From Anthracocystis setariae (Eukaryota; Basidiomycota; Ustilaginomycetes; Ustilaginales; Ustilaginaceae): a stretch of 64,000 nucleotides of DNA. The stretch spans positions 262,501-326,500 of the forward strand of contig CAKMXJ010000016.1 in assembly GCA_928724745.1 (NCBI GenBank). The letters are read 5' to 3'. The position numbers and the translations under genes are program-made. Each line of letters starts with the position of its first letter. Position 1 is the stretch's first letter. This document shows positions 38,501-50,954 of this stretch, piece by piece. The notes below the pieces were generated by a model. It saw only the letters and a program-made list of their open reading frames with translations, did no database searches and was not told the DNA's origin.

Positions 38501-40112
38501 TTGAGGAAAGACACGCCTCGGTGGTGTGCAAGTCGAGTCAAGGCGCTGTGTCCAAGGTGCGGTAAGTTGCATTTGGACGTGCAGCGACTTGCAGCTTTTG
38601 ACCGACACACTGCACTTGGCATGAGAGCTCTTACACGCGTCTTTGTCGAGCCGACACCGAGCGGACTTTTTTCTTCCGCGCATCTTTTGGCAGTCGCGAA
38701 GCCGCTACTTTTGACAGGCCAGCAGAAAAAAAGATGCAAACGACTTGCTGCACCGAGGCGTGCTAACTCACTGCTGCAGGCGAAAAACGCACAACTACTG
38801 ACGAGGCTCGGTGCAATGCTGTACCAAGCTTGACCACACCGTCATGCGTCTTGCCTTGAACACAATCAAACTGTCAGCACAGTACATTGCGTGCATGCAG
38901 TTCATACAGTACGGCATTTTGCTCGACGCTGACGTACTACCGATGAATGTCCTGCACAGTGCCATCTTGCCCGAGCGCTCTTCATATCCAAACTTACTCC
39001 GTTTGCATCTGTCCGGGCTTTTGGCTGCAGGTTTGCTTCTTTGCTTGTCTCAGCTCCATTCTCACTGCGTCTACATGTCTCCGAGATGTACAGTACTGTA
39101 CAGCACAGTGCTTTCTCGGACACCGACATGTCTTGCTTGCACAGGGGAGCCATCCGCTGCAGTCGTGTCCGAGCATCTGTTCATCCGTGACTTCAGGCTT
39201 CCCTCCACCACCAGCTACGCACAGTTGACACCGAACTGCATGCCTTCCCCCGAGCTCTTCCTCACCACGCTCTCGCCAGATCGCACGGCCACGCCCTGCT
39301 GAGCATCACACCTTCACGATTCTGTCCCATCGCAAGGACAACTACACTCGTTCATTTGATCACGCCCCGCTGTCACTTGGTCGGACCACTGCGCCTGGTG
39401 CAAAGTCTCTGAGGAAGAGGCAATGGTCGATTTAGGTTCCCGTAATCTTCGCACTGTACTGTACTGTACACCTGTACCTTCTCCGGTACACAAACAGACC
39501 AGAGACCCAACTTGCCGCCTAGGCGATCGTAAACTGCCCGTAGACGCTCCGCTTGGCCGCTCCGGCTCGGTGTTCCTGGTGGTGTCCCTCGTCGTCGTTT
39601 ACGTTTACTTCGGATTTGCTGCACCTTCAGCATCTCTGTCCGAGACCTGGAATCTAGCTACTGTCTTGCCATCAGGCCTCTCTGCCTGCGCTTTGTTCTT
39701 CATCAAAGCATGTCCTGCAGTCTCTGTCATCATCTTCCTCCCCATCTTACATCCTGCGATCCCCGAAGCTGCTCTCCACCGACGGTCCGTTCGTCGAGCT
39801 TCAGCATCACAGGCTCAAATCGCAACGCCGTTCGGACGTGCCCGCACGCAGAGCTGATCGACATTGCTTCCGAGCGGACTTGGTTTGTGCAGGCTCACAC
39901 AGCCAAACTTGGTCCTCACAGCACATCCTTCATTATCCGTCCTTTGCAGTCACGGTATCCTGCCAGTTTCTTGCTTCCGAGCCATGGCCGCAGGTTGCAC
40001 ACTTGCTTCTAGAGCTTCTTTCTGCTGCTCCACAGTGCGATCCTCCGTATCGACTGCTCCCGAGGTTTTCGACGTTGTGGCCTCTGACATCTTTGCCAAG
40101 ACCTCCCAGAGG
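35511..40112. other. Gene-poor intergenic stretch upstream of the Cln1-like cyclin
   Basis: About 4.6 kb with no coding sequence that I can support on either strand; frames are short and lack domains. It holds GTACTGTAC-type motifs at 36716, 39088-39101 and 39456-39469, and a related palindrome ACCGTACGGT at 36856-36865. No tRNA- or 5S-like signatures were recognised. It may contain distal regulatory sequence or non-coding transcripts. Confidence 0.45.
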
Positions 40113-43100
40113 TATATACCCATCATAACCTCACCGTCGTGCCCTTCGACTATTTCCTCTTCCCCTCACCATTCCATCTTCTCCTCTCCACTCTCAGACG
40201 CCATCTTTCCCTCGATCCACGATCCCCCCTTCCCACTCCTGATTCGACAGTTCGACTATCGATCCACCACATTCTTTTGTCCACCGACCCAATCATCGAC
40301 TCGCCACTTGTTTCGACGTCTAACACGCTCTTTTGCACAAACACTCTCCTTTCGACTTCGACCACGATAAACTAGTTGATTTCCGTTTTATTGCTGTAAG
40401 TACACCTACGCCGGCTGGTTATGCGATTGGAGGTCAAGGCGATGGAGGCCCATCTGGCAGCGAGCAATCCGACGGCTGGAAAGAAGCAACAAAGTTGGGG
40501 AGCTTCTCAGCGGCGTTGACATCGGCAGGCATTCATAAAAAGATTGGCCTACTGCCCAAGAGAGTCTCTCGGAATGACGACGTATAGATAGAAGGAATGG
40601 GAAGGATGCTATTAGGATCAACGGTAGCGAGGGTGATGCAGGGCTTACCACATTGTAGGTGCTAGTCTTATAAGACCTGCGGCGACATTGAACTTGCCAA
40701 AGCAATCCAACAGAGTCAGTGCGCGGTTACGGGGGACAAGAGAGTCAGGTCAGTCACCAACGGGGGGTCACAACGATGCACATCGAAGCCATTACCTCTA
40801 AGAAGAGCAGTAGGGATGATTCGTAGACGAGGGCAGGCTTCGGGATGAAGAGACAAGGGCGGATCTTGATTCATCTGACTATATATTCCTCAACCTCATG
40901 GAAAGGCTCTGGATATGCATTCTTGGATGCGGGACGTTTTCGTCTCTTCAACGTCAACAGAACGGAATACTGACTACCCCTGCTCTCCTCACTCTTTCTT
41001 CCCCTCTCCATCATCCCTGGATCTGTCACGTTCATGTGACGACCAACGACATCGACTTGGAACACGATGACAACCGATCCGGCACCCTTGCTTCAACTCA
41101 ATTCGACATACGATATCAACCATTCAAACAACATCACTCTTCATTCCTTGCGACTGCACGGCGCCTTCTGTCAACTTATGGGCTTATGGGCCTCCTTGCA
41201 TTCGGCTTTCTGCGCGACCCGGACTACGTTCCATAACGCGCGTCCGTCGCCGCTGCTGCAATACGCATCGGGACCCGATTCTACGAAATTTGAATTTTCT
41301 CCCAACCGGATCGAAAACCCGATTTGATGTTTTTCTTTTCGCAATTTGTGCGTGTTACGCCTCGCCCCCTTGCTTGGCATGAACGCACAACTACGACTCG
41401 GACCCCCTGCCGATCTTTGACATGTGTCATACTGCCCTCGGCGCCACTGTGCTTGATGGCGTACCTTCCTGGGACACCTATGGACCTTGGACCACCATCG
41501 ATTCATGGTTCTGCGCCGTTCGACCGTGCAACGTACGTGGCTGATGCTGCCTGGCACACCTGCTTCTTTGTGGCATGCTCTTGCATTGTGCGTTTCACAC
41601 ATTTGCTCTGGCTGGTGGACCCTATCTGCTTTGCCCATTTTCGTTTTGGCATCATTCCTACGACCTTTGTCCTGGGCCGATCTGCTATGGATTGTATGCT
41701 GCACAATGGACCCAACCCGTACCTGGCCTGTCCATTTGTGCACTCCTCGCCATGCGCTCGCTTCTGCTCTAATGGCTCATGTGCCTTCCACTTCTGCGCC
41801 CGCCGATCTTTTAACCGATCTTTACAACTTGGCCATGGAATCGCCGCACACTTCTACCGGCTCCACAGTCATCGGCTCAAGTTGCATTCATTCCGTACTC
41901 TAATCCGCATTCTTCGCTCTAGATTACCCCCAACACGTACGTAGCCTCTTTGCGTCGATTCGACTTGCCTTGCAAATCGCGCATCTTTCAAGCACTTGGA
42001 TACTAACACACTCATTCCTCCCACTTTGCTCTTCTATCCCTCACTGAATCCTCGGTGATCACTGACCTTGACGTGCCTTACCTCGGCTGGCCGATTGCTG
42101 ATTGCTATGACGTACCTCGTTACTGCGAATGCGCATCCTGTGGCTCGCGACCCTGGCACGCCTCGCGCTTCTTTGAACCTTCCCGCCTTTGGCGCGACCT
42201 TGGCTCTTGTCAAATGTGATACCATCCATCAATCATCCATCGCTCTGTCCTTGGTTCTCGACTCCGTACCTGTCCCGCCACACGATTCATCCAATGCCGC
42301 ACGGGACCTTTGCGCGGAACCTCCTGCTCCAACAAACGTCTTTGCGCTTCGCTTCTGCATGCTCTGGATGGTCCATCACCTCGCTCCATCATGCTCGCCC
42401 TCGTTGTCATCCATGCACCTCTACATCCTCTGCGCCTGCTATGGAACGCTTCACGCTCTGTCATTGGCGTACTCTCGTCCCTTGCACCCTTCATGCCATG
42501 GTACGCATCGCGACCTCCAGTATCATCGCCCTCTCCCGCCTACAGACCAGCCAAGTGCGCCATTCCCGCTTCGCGTACCCGCCTTCAACCTCCCATCTTT
42601 GTTTGTTACTAGGCATTCAGTTACCTAGTAGTGTACGCCTAACCTTCCGAGCGAGCTGTAATCCTCCGACCACCTCGACGTAGCCCGCCGGTCATCTGTG
42701 CCCCGACCGAGTTGACGCATTCCGCACGCCGATCCTCCCAAGTGCCTGCCTTGCTTAAGCCGCTGCGATCGACTTCCCTTCGCCATTCCAGATCTTCGCG
42801 CTCGTCACATTCCCTCTCGAGCTTGCCTGCAGTCCTCTCCCTCTCGCAAGGTAAGTGATCTCGTCCCAGTCTCCTTTCCACACCATGCTCTGGATGATAT
42901 CACATAGGTCCTTGGCATCCTCCTGACCTGGTCAGTGCCCTATGTCCTCCCAGGGACGGTATTCAATGGGAAGCCATCACCCTTCCCGATAGCTAACCGT
43001 CAGTCAACGCTATCAAATCCTTAAAAGCGATAGCGCTGGTTCGCGTGGGTCTTCGATGACCCCATGAAGCCACTTCACTCCTCTCGCTAGCATCTCGATC

Positions 43101-43337
43101 CCTTCCTCATCGTATCCGAACCATACGCTGACATTTTCCTGCCCACTTGACTTGCCCTTTCTCAATTTCCTGCTGTGTCATGCCACTCGGCCCTCAAAAC
43201 ACTCTTCTGTCCACCATTGGTCTTTGATTATACAATCACCTAACTGCGTTCGATCTCACTTCGCTCTGTCCATCAAATGTCCACGCAACAGCATCAATAG
43301 CTTTCCTCGACATTATCCCCCTTAGGCAACAACTACA
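40113..43337 (+). promoter_or_regulatory. Probable promoter and long spliced leader of the Cln1-like gene
   Basis: A TATATA element at 40113-40118 is followed by about 280 nt of C/T-rich leader ending in a GTAAGT donor at 40396. A second TATATAT lies at 40880-40886. Near the gene, AAG|GTAAGTG at 42850/42851 and CCCTTAG ending at 43325 flank a candidate 475-nt leader intron, with CCTAAC as a branch site. The coding ATG is 12 nt after the acceptor. Exons between 40396 and 42850 cannot be set by eye. Confidence 0.45.
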
Positions 43338-44891
43338 ATGACGACCTCGGCCAGCTCCTCCCACGTCTCTCTCTCGCGTCGTGGCTCCGCGCACAGCCGT
43401 CATGCCCGCATCAGTTCCGGACCTTCGAGTGTCAGCTCGACAAGCTCGAGGCCGCGTTCATCTCGTGGTCGTAGCACCTCTCCGCTGAACCCCGCAAAGC
43501 AGGAAGCTGCCGTGCAGATGGCGGCCAAGCGTGCCTCTACATCCAGTATCGGCTCGGCAGCCTCGTCATCCTGTTCCACTTCGTCCGGAGACTCCAAAGC
43601 CGCGGACACAACAGCTGCCACCTCCAACATGTCGGCTTCGACGTCCACAAGCAGGTTGTCTGCTGACGTACGAGCCATGCTGTTCGAAGAGGAGTACCAA
43701 GACGAGGTTATCGAGCACATGCATCACATGGAGTCCCAGACCGTTGCTGCCGTCGAGCTCATGGATGTCCAGCCAGAGCTCAAGTGGTTCATGCGCCCCT
43801 ACCTGGTCGACTTCCTCATCGAGATTCACCAGACCTTCCGACTTCGTCCCGAGACGCTCTTCCTCACCATGAACATTGTTGACCGCTACGTTTCCAAGCG
43901 TATCGTCTACAAGCGACACTACCAGCTCGTCGGCTGCGCAGCTCTCTTGATTGCTGCCAAGTTCGAAGACGCCAAGGACCGGGTGCCTACCGTCAAGGAG
44001 CTGAGCCAGATGTGCTGCAACGCCTACGACGAGTCGGCCTTTGCTCAGATGGAGGGTCACGTCCTTTCCACTATCGGTTGGACGTTGGGTCACCCCACCG
44101 CCGAGGCTTGGCTCCGAATCGAGAGTGTTCGTGGTGGCGAGGAGCTGAAGACGGTCAATCTGGCACGATTCTTCCTCGAAGTCAGTCTGTTCCACCGCGA
44201 TTTCATCTCGCTCAAGTCTTCGGCTCTCACCAAGGGCGCTCTCGTTCTTGCTCGCTTCATCTGCGGTGTGCCTCAGTGGCCCAAGCTTGCGCCGACGGAC
44301 GAGGCTGCCAAGGCGGCCCACTTGCTTGATGCGTACGTCTCGGAGAACCTTGGGGATCTTTCGTTGATCTTGATCAAGAAGTACTCGTATGCGTATTTCT
44401 CCACTGCTTCCACCGTTGTCTGCGACTGGTACCGTGCCCGTGTGGCCGCCGCCAAGTCAGCACCGCCCTCGGGTCTTCTTCCCGCTCAGGCCGTCACTCG
44501 TAACGCCGAGGTGGGCTCTGGCGATGTGGACGATGACGAGTCCATGTGCTCGCAGCCCACTACGCCTGCCTCTTCGTTGCAGTCGACACCATCGCGCTCG
44601 ATGGATGAAGACGAGGATGAAGACGACGAGGACGATATGCCGGTTACACCGTTGTCGCTCTACTCACTGCATGACCCGTTGGTGGCGGCGGCTACGGCCG
44701 CGGGGATGCCGGTCCCCATGCCTTCGTCACGGGCATCTGCTCAGGGCAAGGAGAACCGTACTCCTGCACCAAGCAGCAAGTCGTTACCATCCAGTAACAG
44801 CGCTACCCACTTGACAGTGCAGCAGCCCATGCTCAACGCGAGAAAAGCGCTAGGCAACGTCGTGTGGAACGTCAACGTCCAGCAGTTCTGA
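43338..44891 (+). CDS. CLN1: G1/B-type-like cyclin, Cln1-like
   Basis: Single coding exon, 517 residues. A Ser-rich N-terminus precedes the cyclin fold at about residues 110-260: YQDEVIEHMHHMESQ, WFMRPYLVDFLIEIHQTFRL, TLFLTMNIVDRYVSKR, QLVGCAALLIAAKFEDAKDRVPTV, and MEGHVLSTIGWTLGHPTA. The second cyclin domain follows to about 380. The MRPYLVDFLIEIH helix is B-type-like, as in the G1 cyclin Cln1 of Ustilago maydis, which couples CDK activity to morphogenesis and mating; equating the two is by resemblance. The C-terminal third is acidic, Ser/Pro-rich and could carry degradation signals. The upstream region is unusually long and probably spliced, hinting at heavy transcriptional control. Confidence 0.85.
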   Translation: MTTSASSSHVSLSRRGSAHSRHARISSGPSSVSSTSSRPRSSRGRSTSPLNPAKQEAAVQMAAKRASTSSIGSAASSSCSTSSGDSKAADTTAATSNMSASTSTSRLSADVRAMLFEEEYQDEVIEHMHHMESQTVAAVELMDVQPELKWFMRPYLVDFLIEIHQTFRLRPETLFLTMNIVDRYVSKRIVYKRHYQLVGCAALLIAAKFEDAKDRVPTVKELSQMCCNAYDESAFAQMEGHVLSTIGWTLGHPTAEAWLRIESVRGGEELKTVNLARFFLEVSLFHRDFISLKSSALTKGALVLARFICGVPQWPKLAPTDEAAKAAHLLDAYVSENLGDLSLILIKKYSYAYFSTASTVVCDWYRARVAAAKSAPPSGLLPAQAVTRNAEVGSGDVDDDESMCSQPTTPASSLQSTPSRSMDEDEDEDDEDDMPVTPLSLYSLHDPLVAAATAAGMPVPMPSSRASAQGKENRTPAPSSKSLPSSNSATHLTVQQPMLNARKALGNVVWNVNVQQF

Positions 44892-47379
44892 CCTTTCTCG
44901 CTCACCAGCATCTTTCCCCTCCCATCCACCGGCTTCTCCCCTTCTTCGTAAATGCTCTGGTCTCAAAAGAATCGGCATACTGTGTTATACTGCATCTCCC
45001 CCGGTCACTCTCGCAGCATTAGACCCTACTCCCTCTCGCCCTTCCGCCGCACTCATTTTAGTCTCTGTCACCATGCACGTCCCGGCTGGGCCTTCACTGC
45101 GCCCAGACCTTATCATATTTATCTTAGACGGTCTGTTCTCACATGTTCCGGAACGCATCCATACCTTTGTCGCAACGAACTTGCAATCAACTGTTTTTGT
45201 CTTTCTCGAAGTTGTGGGTCTCTGCATTTGTGGTGGGAGAAGCGCTGTTGGAAGGAGGCAGGCCGATTCTGTCAAGCTTGGGATTTCCAGATCAAGTGCT
45301 GATGGGTGTAGCATGTGCCGTGACTGTGGTGAGCTTTACACACATTCTCTCCGAAGGTGTTGTCGAGCGAGATTGAAAGCTCTTGCTCAGGACGATGTTG
45401 GGTCACAGGGTCTTGAGCGAAATTCCCATACGCGCCACCAAGAGCCATCGAAGGACCCTTGGAACCCAATCGCCTCCGGAAAAATGCATGATTAATCGAA
45501 AAATCGGAGCAAGCAGCACGGTTTCTGGAAGTGGCGGCAAGGCAAGGCAGGGTGAGAGAGAGAGAAGAGAGAGAGAGAGAGCGAGCAAGCCTCGGTTCGA
45601 GGTGAGAGCGTTAAATTTGAATTTTTTGGGCTTCGCTTAATGTCGAACAAGCAGGTTCCCGACCTACACACACACACACACGCCAGCCGCCTAAAAAGCA
45701 TGCTGCTGCTAGTTTTCTCAGCCGAGCTCCCATTTTGCGCTACAACAAACGAATGCATCCCAAGCGTGGTAAGCCTGCAAGGAACCCGCCAAGAAGCTGA
45801 TCGGCGCGTGCCAGCTCACAGCACAGCACCGGAAAAAAAGAGCGCGACATTTTTTGGAAACAAATCGGCGATGCACCTTCGGAATGAGTGCAGAGTCGAG
45901 CACTTTCGTTTCCACAAACTGCCCCCTCCCCATTCCAACAAACATTGGGCGGGATCATGGAGTCGCACACAGGTTCGACAGGGCGGAATTTGCAGTTCCC
46001 GTAGACACGATGATGGGTCTGGTTGGAAGTAGGCATCGGAGACGCTCAGGCATATCCGAGCCACATGAGAAATTCTACGAAGAGACAGGACGGGCCATGT
46101 CTGGCATTTGGACTCTTCACTGGCTGGAGGTAGGAGGTAGATGGTTATGATTTCGTTTAAAGATGACCTGTACTTGAGCAAAATGGTGCTTGGCATGGTA
46201 CAGACATTGGGTGTGTTTGCCTGCTGCCAACGCATAAACTGCTTATGACTCGCAAACGCCTCATGCCAAATACGTGCGGGCCAGCTTCAAACCGTGCTCC
46301 AGTCAAGTGGCAAGATCCATCCAGGAGGAGCTGTTATTCGACCCCTCTACCACACCATCCAGATGCAGAAAAGGGAAGACTGAGCAGACAAGATATCGGA
46401 TGCTTTGTCGTCGTGTGCTGGAGTCGAAACTGGTTGCTGAGACACGGACGATCACAAACACTGGTGTGGCGTGTCAGCTCCGTCACCGTATCGGCATGAA
46501 AAAGCGTTAGATTCCCACCGGCATAGGCCTTTTCTTTGGCCCTGGAACGCCACAGCAGCCAACATGCATACTCTGCGGATTTCGTGCTGCCGTCAACCTC
46601 ATCCCACCAAGACGCGTATGGAAGCAGCAGACAGACAGATACGAGCTCAATGACGAGGTCAGAGCACCTTGGAAGAGGAGGTTTCTCTGGCAGACATCCA
46701 TCAAGTTTGGACGGGACCGGTGCGGTGAGTTTGCTGCAGAGGTCGTTGCACCCTATTCTTGCGATCTGGACCCTCGTATTGTTTCTACACTGTACTGTAC
46801 TGTACTGTAAATGAAGGCTCACACCGTGAAGGGTCATGCACCGTCGAATCTATTAATTCATGGCACAGAATCAAGGTATAACAGTTTAAAACCCAACTCT
46901 AAGAAGCGAATTACAGAGTGTAGTGGTGAGCGTGTAGTACCGTTAGTAGTAGTGACAGAACAGGCACATGCAGCTAGCTCTGGGACACGACGACCACACA
47001 CTACAGTAGGAACAGAGACAGAAACCAGAAACAGAATCAGGCTTTTTTGGTCGCAGGCATCACAGCACATCCCAATACGCTCAAATTCGAAAAATTCAAC
47101 AAGGTCGAGAAAATCGAGAAATTGCTTGCAGCTCTCGTGTTCGTCAGCCTCTCTCGACTGTGCAGTACAGTACAGTAGTACTACTACACTCTGTATCTCC
47201 GCGTCAGGCTCTGGCCCTGTCCTGCAACTCAATTTGCTCGCAATTTTTTCGTGCATCGTTGCTGCTGCTGCCTAACCGTAAGACTAAGACTGTTGATTGA
47301 CTGCCCTGATCCAGAGACACCGCGCCCCGCCGCCTGCGCCGCCTCCTCTGCGCATCGTGTCCTGTCCACACAGGCTCTC

Positions 47380-47430
47380 TCACTCACTCAGTCACTCAGT
47401 CACTCAGTCACTCACCCACTCACTCTGTCA
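47380..47430. repeat. TCAC/TCAG tetranucleotide repeat
   Basis: Imperfect tandem CACT/CAGT units in the probable leader of the SWI1-like gene. A separate CTTC run lies about 130 bp downstream. Confidence 0.75.
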
Positions 47431-47563
47431 CCCGTGCCGGAACCTGCTTGCCCCTCACGAATTCGATGGCCCTCCGTCCCTTGCGTTCGTTGTCTTGACC
47501 GTCCGTCGCCATCATCCTGCCCGTCATCACCATCGCCACCGTCGTCGATTGTCTCCTCGACAG

Positions 47564-47593
47564 CTTCCTTCCTTCCTTCCTTCCTTCCTTCTT
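47564..47593. repeat. (CTTC)n tetranucleotide repeat
   Basis: About seven CTTC units in pyrimidine-rich sequence upstream of the SWI1-like start codon. Confidence 0.8.
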
Positions 47594-48278
47594 GATCTCC
47601 CTCTTTATCGTGGTCGTCTCCTTGGCATTGGCCACTTCCGCCTCCCTTGTCCGCACCTCCATCCGTTCTGCAGTTCCGATTCGCGACTCGTTCTTGACCT
47701 ATACCTTCCTCGCTGTCCGGACCGAATCATCGACCCGTCCAATTTAGCTCTATCAGCTCTATTCATACAATCGTCTGCGGTTCAACTATACCCATCAGCC
47801 TACAGATTCACTCTTTCCACTTCTCGATCCCTGCTGCCACATTGACTCTGCCGTGTTCGTGCTTGCGACTCGCATCTCTGGCGCGCGCGTCTCTCTCGAT
47901 CCATAGTCCAGTTGCAGCCCACCCGGCCTTACAATCGCTCCGCTATCATTTATCTCGCAGCCGTGCGCCATTGCATCTTCTGATACATTCGTCGTTTCAA
48001 TCGAGCCGCTGACAGCTATCTTCACCAGCCTTGGCACCATCAGCTTCTTTTAACACCATCGTATCGTGGATGTCGAAGTCCCTCGCTTCACTTTCCTGAT
48101 CATCGCCTATCGAGCTCCTTTGGCACTCAGCGGCACGTTTTGGTTTTCAACGCTGCTTGGTCATCCTTCAAACCTGCTCTCCTTGAACAAGACTAAGCAA
48201 GCTACACCACTAGGCCTCACGCCCAGCCGCTCCTGATAGATCCCGCCCTGCAGCTTTGCGCCGCTGTTCGTTGACATC

Positions 48279-50922
48279 ATGTCGGGCTTTGATCAATCGC
48301 ATAACAATGCGTTCTTCAATTTCAACAACCTTACCCCCCAGCAGCTCAACATGCTGCGTCAACAAACTCAGATGCAGCAAGTTGTTCAAATGCCACAGCA
48401 GCAGCAACAGCCGCAACAGCCACAGCCACAGCCTCAGCCACAGCCTCCACCCGGTTCTCAGCCCCAGTTGCAGCAGAGGAACCCCATCATGCCACAGCTC
48501 GGCTTGCCTGGCAGCTTCAACCAGCAGCAGCTTCAAGCCTTCGTGGCCCAGCAACAGTCTCAGCTGGCCAATGGCATGATGTCCAACAACCAGAATCCAC
48601 TCGCCCAGATGATGCGCCCTCAAAACATGGTCCATCCTCAAACCGCTCAACCCCAGTTGCAACAGCAACCTCAGCTCCAAATGCAGACGCAACAGCAACA
48701 GCAGCAGCAGCAGCAGTCGCAACCGCAACAACATGCACAGCTTCAAGGCCAGATGGGTCTACAGCAACCATCCACCTCGCAGCCTGCGCACTTGCAACAG
48801 CAGCAGCAACCGACGACAGGCATGGGTGCAACTCCGCAAGTGGGCGGCCTCGCCGGACCTACTCCAACTTTCGCTCAACTGTCGCATGCCATCGAGCAAG
48901 CCAAAAAGGGGAATCTCACACAAGAGCAAATGATTCAGGTAAGTTGCTCGTCCTCGGAATCCTCTGCATTGTCCATCCGTCCAAATTCTCGATACTGACC
49001 ACGGCTCACCTCTGTCTTTCAACCTTTCCCAACCACAGCTGAGGCAACTCATCACACGGCAGCAAAACATGCAGACGCAACAGCAAGCAGCCCAGAGCCA
49101 AACCACGGCAGCAAGGCCCTTGCAACCTGGTCAACCCATGCTCAACGTGAATGCCGCCACCGGTCAGAACTTTGCCAATGCTATGCAGAGGACGCCCCAA
49201 ATGCAGGCTCAGGCTCAGATGATGGCCGGTCTTCAGCAGATTCGCCCCAACGGACCGCAAGGATTTTTGCAACCTCCGGCACCGGGTCAGCAGCAGCAGC
49301 AGCAGCAGCCGCCGCCCAACCCGATGCAATCTTCGCCTCAGATCTCTTTGCAAAATCCAGCTCAGATGAACCAGCAGCAGATGGCGCGTGCATCCACCGC
49401 GCAGCAAGTGCCTGGCCTGCAGCAAAATTCGCAGCAGACGCAGCAGATGGTGGGGCAGCAGCCTGGTCAGCCTGGGCAGCAGAGGCCCATCGCGAGACCC
49501 GAACAGGGCACTGACACACGAAATCAACAGCAAAATCCGCTCAATTTTTTGCGTCTTCTGCATCAGCGCGTCACCGACATCGAGAGCAAGCTCAATTCCG
49601 ACTTGAGCGCCGAAGAGCGTCAAATTGTTCAGCAACAGCACGCCGAGGCCAAGAGGTTGCAATCAGCTCTGTTGCAGCGCCTCAACGTCCAGAACGCTCA
49701 GCAGTTTGCAGCGCTCATGCAGCAAGGCCAGCAAAATCCAAATGCGCAAGCTGGACAGATGCAACCCAACCAGACGCAGCAGTCGCAGCAGCCCCAACAG
49801 CCGCAGCAGCAACAGCAAGGTGTCGGTGTGATGGGAAATGCGATGCTGGCCAATACCAATCCTGTTCAGCCTCATGCTTCTCCTGTCATCCGACCGCCCA
49901 ACAGGCCAGGATCCGCGCGACCGCCACAAGGCCAGTTCGGTAGTCCCATGCTCAACCAAACAGGTCTGCAGAACCAGAACGCACAGCAGGCGGCGCCACA
50001 ACAGTCTCCCCAAGTGCGTCCATCGCCCCAGGTGGGTGCCATCAACATCGCGGGCCAGCCGAGCACCACTGGTCTCCAAGGCGTACCCTCGCTTCGCCCT
50101 GAGCAATTCATGAAGGCTCTTGTCGATCTGATGAAGAAGCGCGGCACTCCCATCACCTCGTTGCCCAAGGTGGGTGGCAGAGAGTTGGATTTGTACCGCT
50201 TGTATCAGATTGTGCAGGCTCACGGCGGCAGCGAAGGCGCTCACCAGAAAGGCGCATGGCCTGCTATCGCCATGACGCTCGAACTCGCTCCGTTGGGTTC
50301 TCCACAGACGCAGGCGCTCGGCCAGGCTCTCGCCACCGAGTACCGCAACTACCTTGCCCCCTTTGAGGAAACCTGGCAGCGTGCTATGCAACATCAATAT
50401 CAGATGTCGATGGCTTCCGCCGGTCTCGGTCAAAATCAAAGCAACCCACAAGCTCCATCTTTCCGACCGCCATCCACGCCGCAGATGCAGTCGCAGCAGC
50501 CAAACCAGCAGCCCGCTCACATGCAGAACCAGCAGCCCTCCATGATGCCCCCCAACCAGGCGCAACAGCAGCAACAGATGCAAGCACAGAACACGCAGCA
50601 AGCAGTTCGACCACCGCAGCCAAACCTCGCCGACTTCAACCCGCCTCCACCGCCAATCTTGGGCCCGGATCACCTGGCCAAACTCGGCATGACCCAGGAG
50701 CAGTTCAATAAGGTTTTCCTCACAAATCAGCTCAACATTTGGCGTCAGGAGCAGCTGCAGAACCAGCAGAGGCAATTGAGCCAAGGCTACCAGGCGAACC
50801 AGGCGGGGCAGCCAAATGCTCAGACCTCTGGGCAGAACGGTCCGCAGCAGCCAGCGCAACCACAGCTGCAGCAGCAACCACAGCAGCAGCAGTTCCAGCA
50901 GCCCGGCGTCGGTCCTCAAGCA

Positions 50923-50954
<32 letters not shown>

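Larger units (their letters stand above)
44892..48278. other. Intergenic between Cln1-like and SWI1-like genes
   Basis: About 3.4 kb without a supported gene. It holds a GA-rich tract near 45552-45582, a short CA repeat near 45670, GTACTGTAC-type motifs at 46792-46805 and 47165-47173, a TCAC/TCAG repeat at 47380-47430 and a CTTC repeat at 47564-47593. The last kilobase is C/T-rich and is probably the leader of the SWI1-like gene. Confidence 0.5.

Noticed and set aside
38811..39302. 163-codon plus-strand frame upstream of the cyclin gene
   Set aside because: No domain, no consistent codon use, and it spans the palindromic repeat at 39088; it looks like chance.
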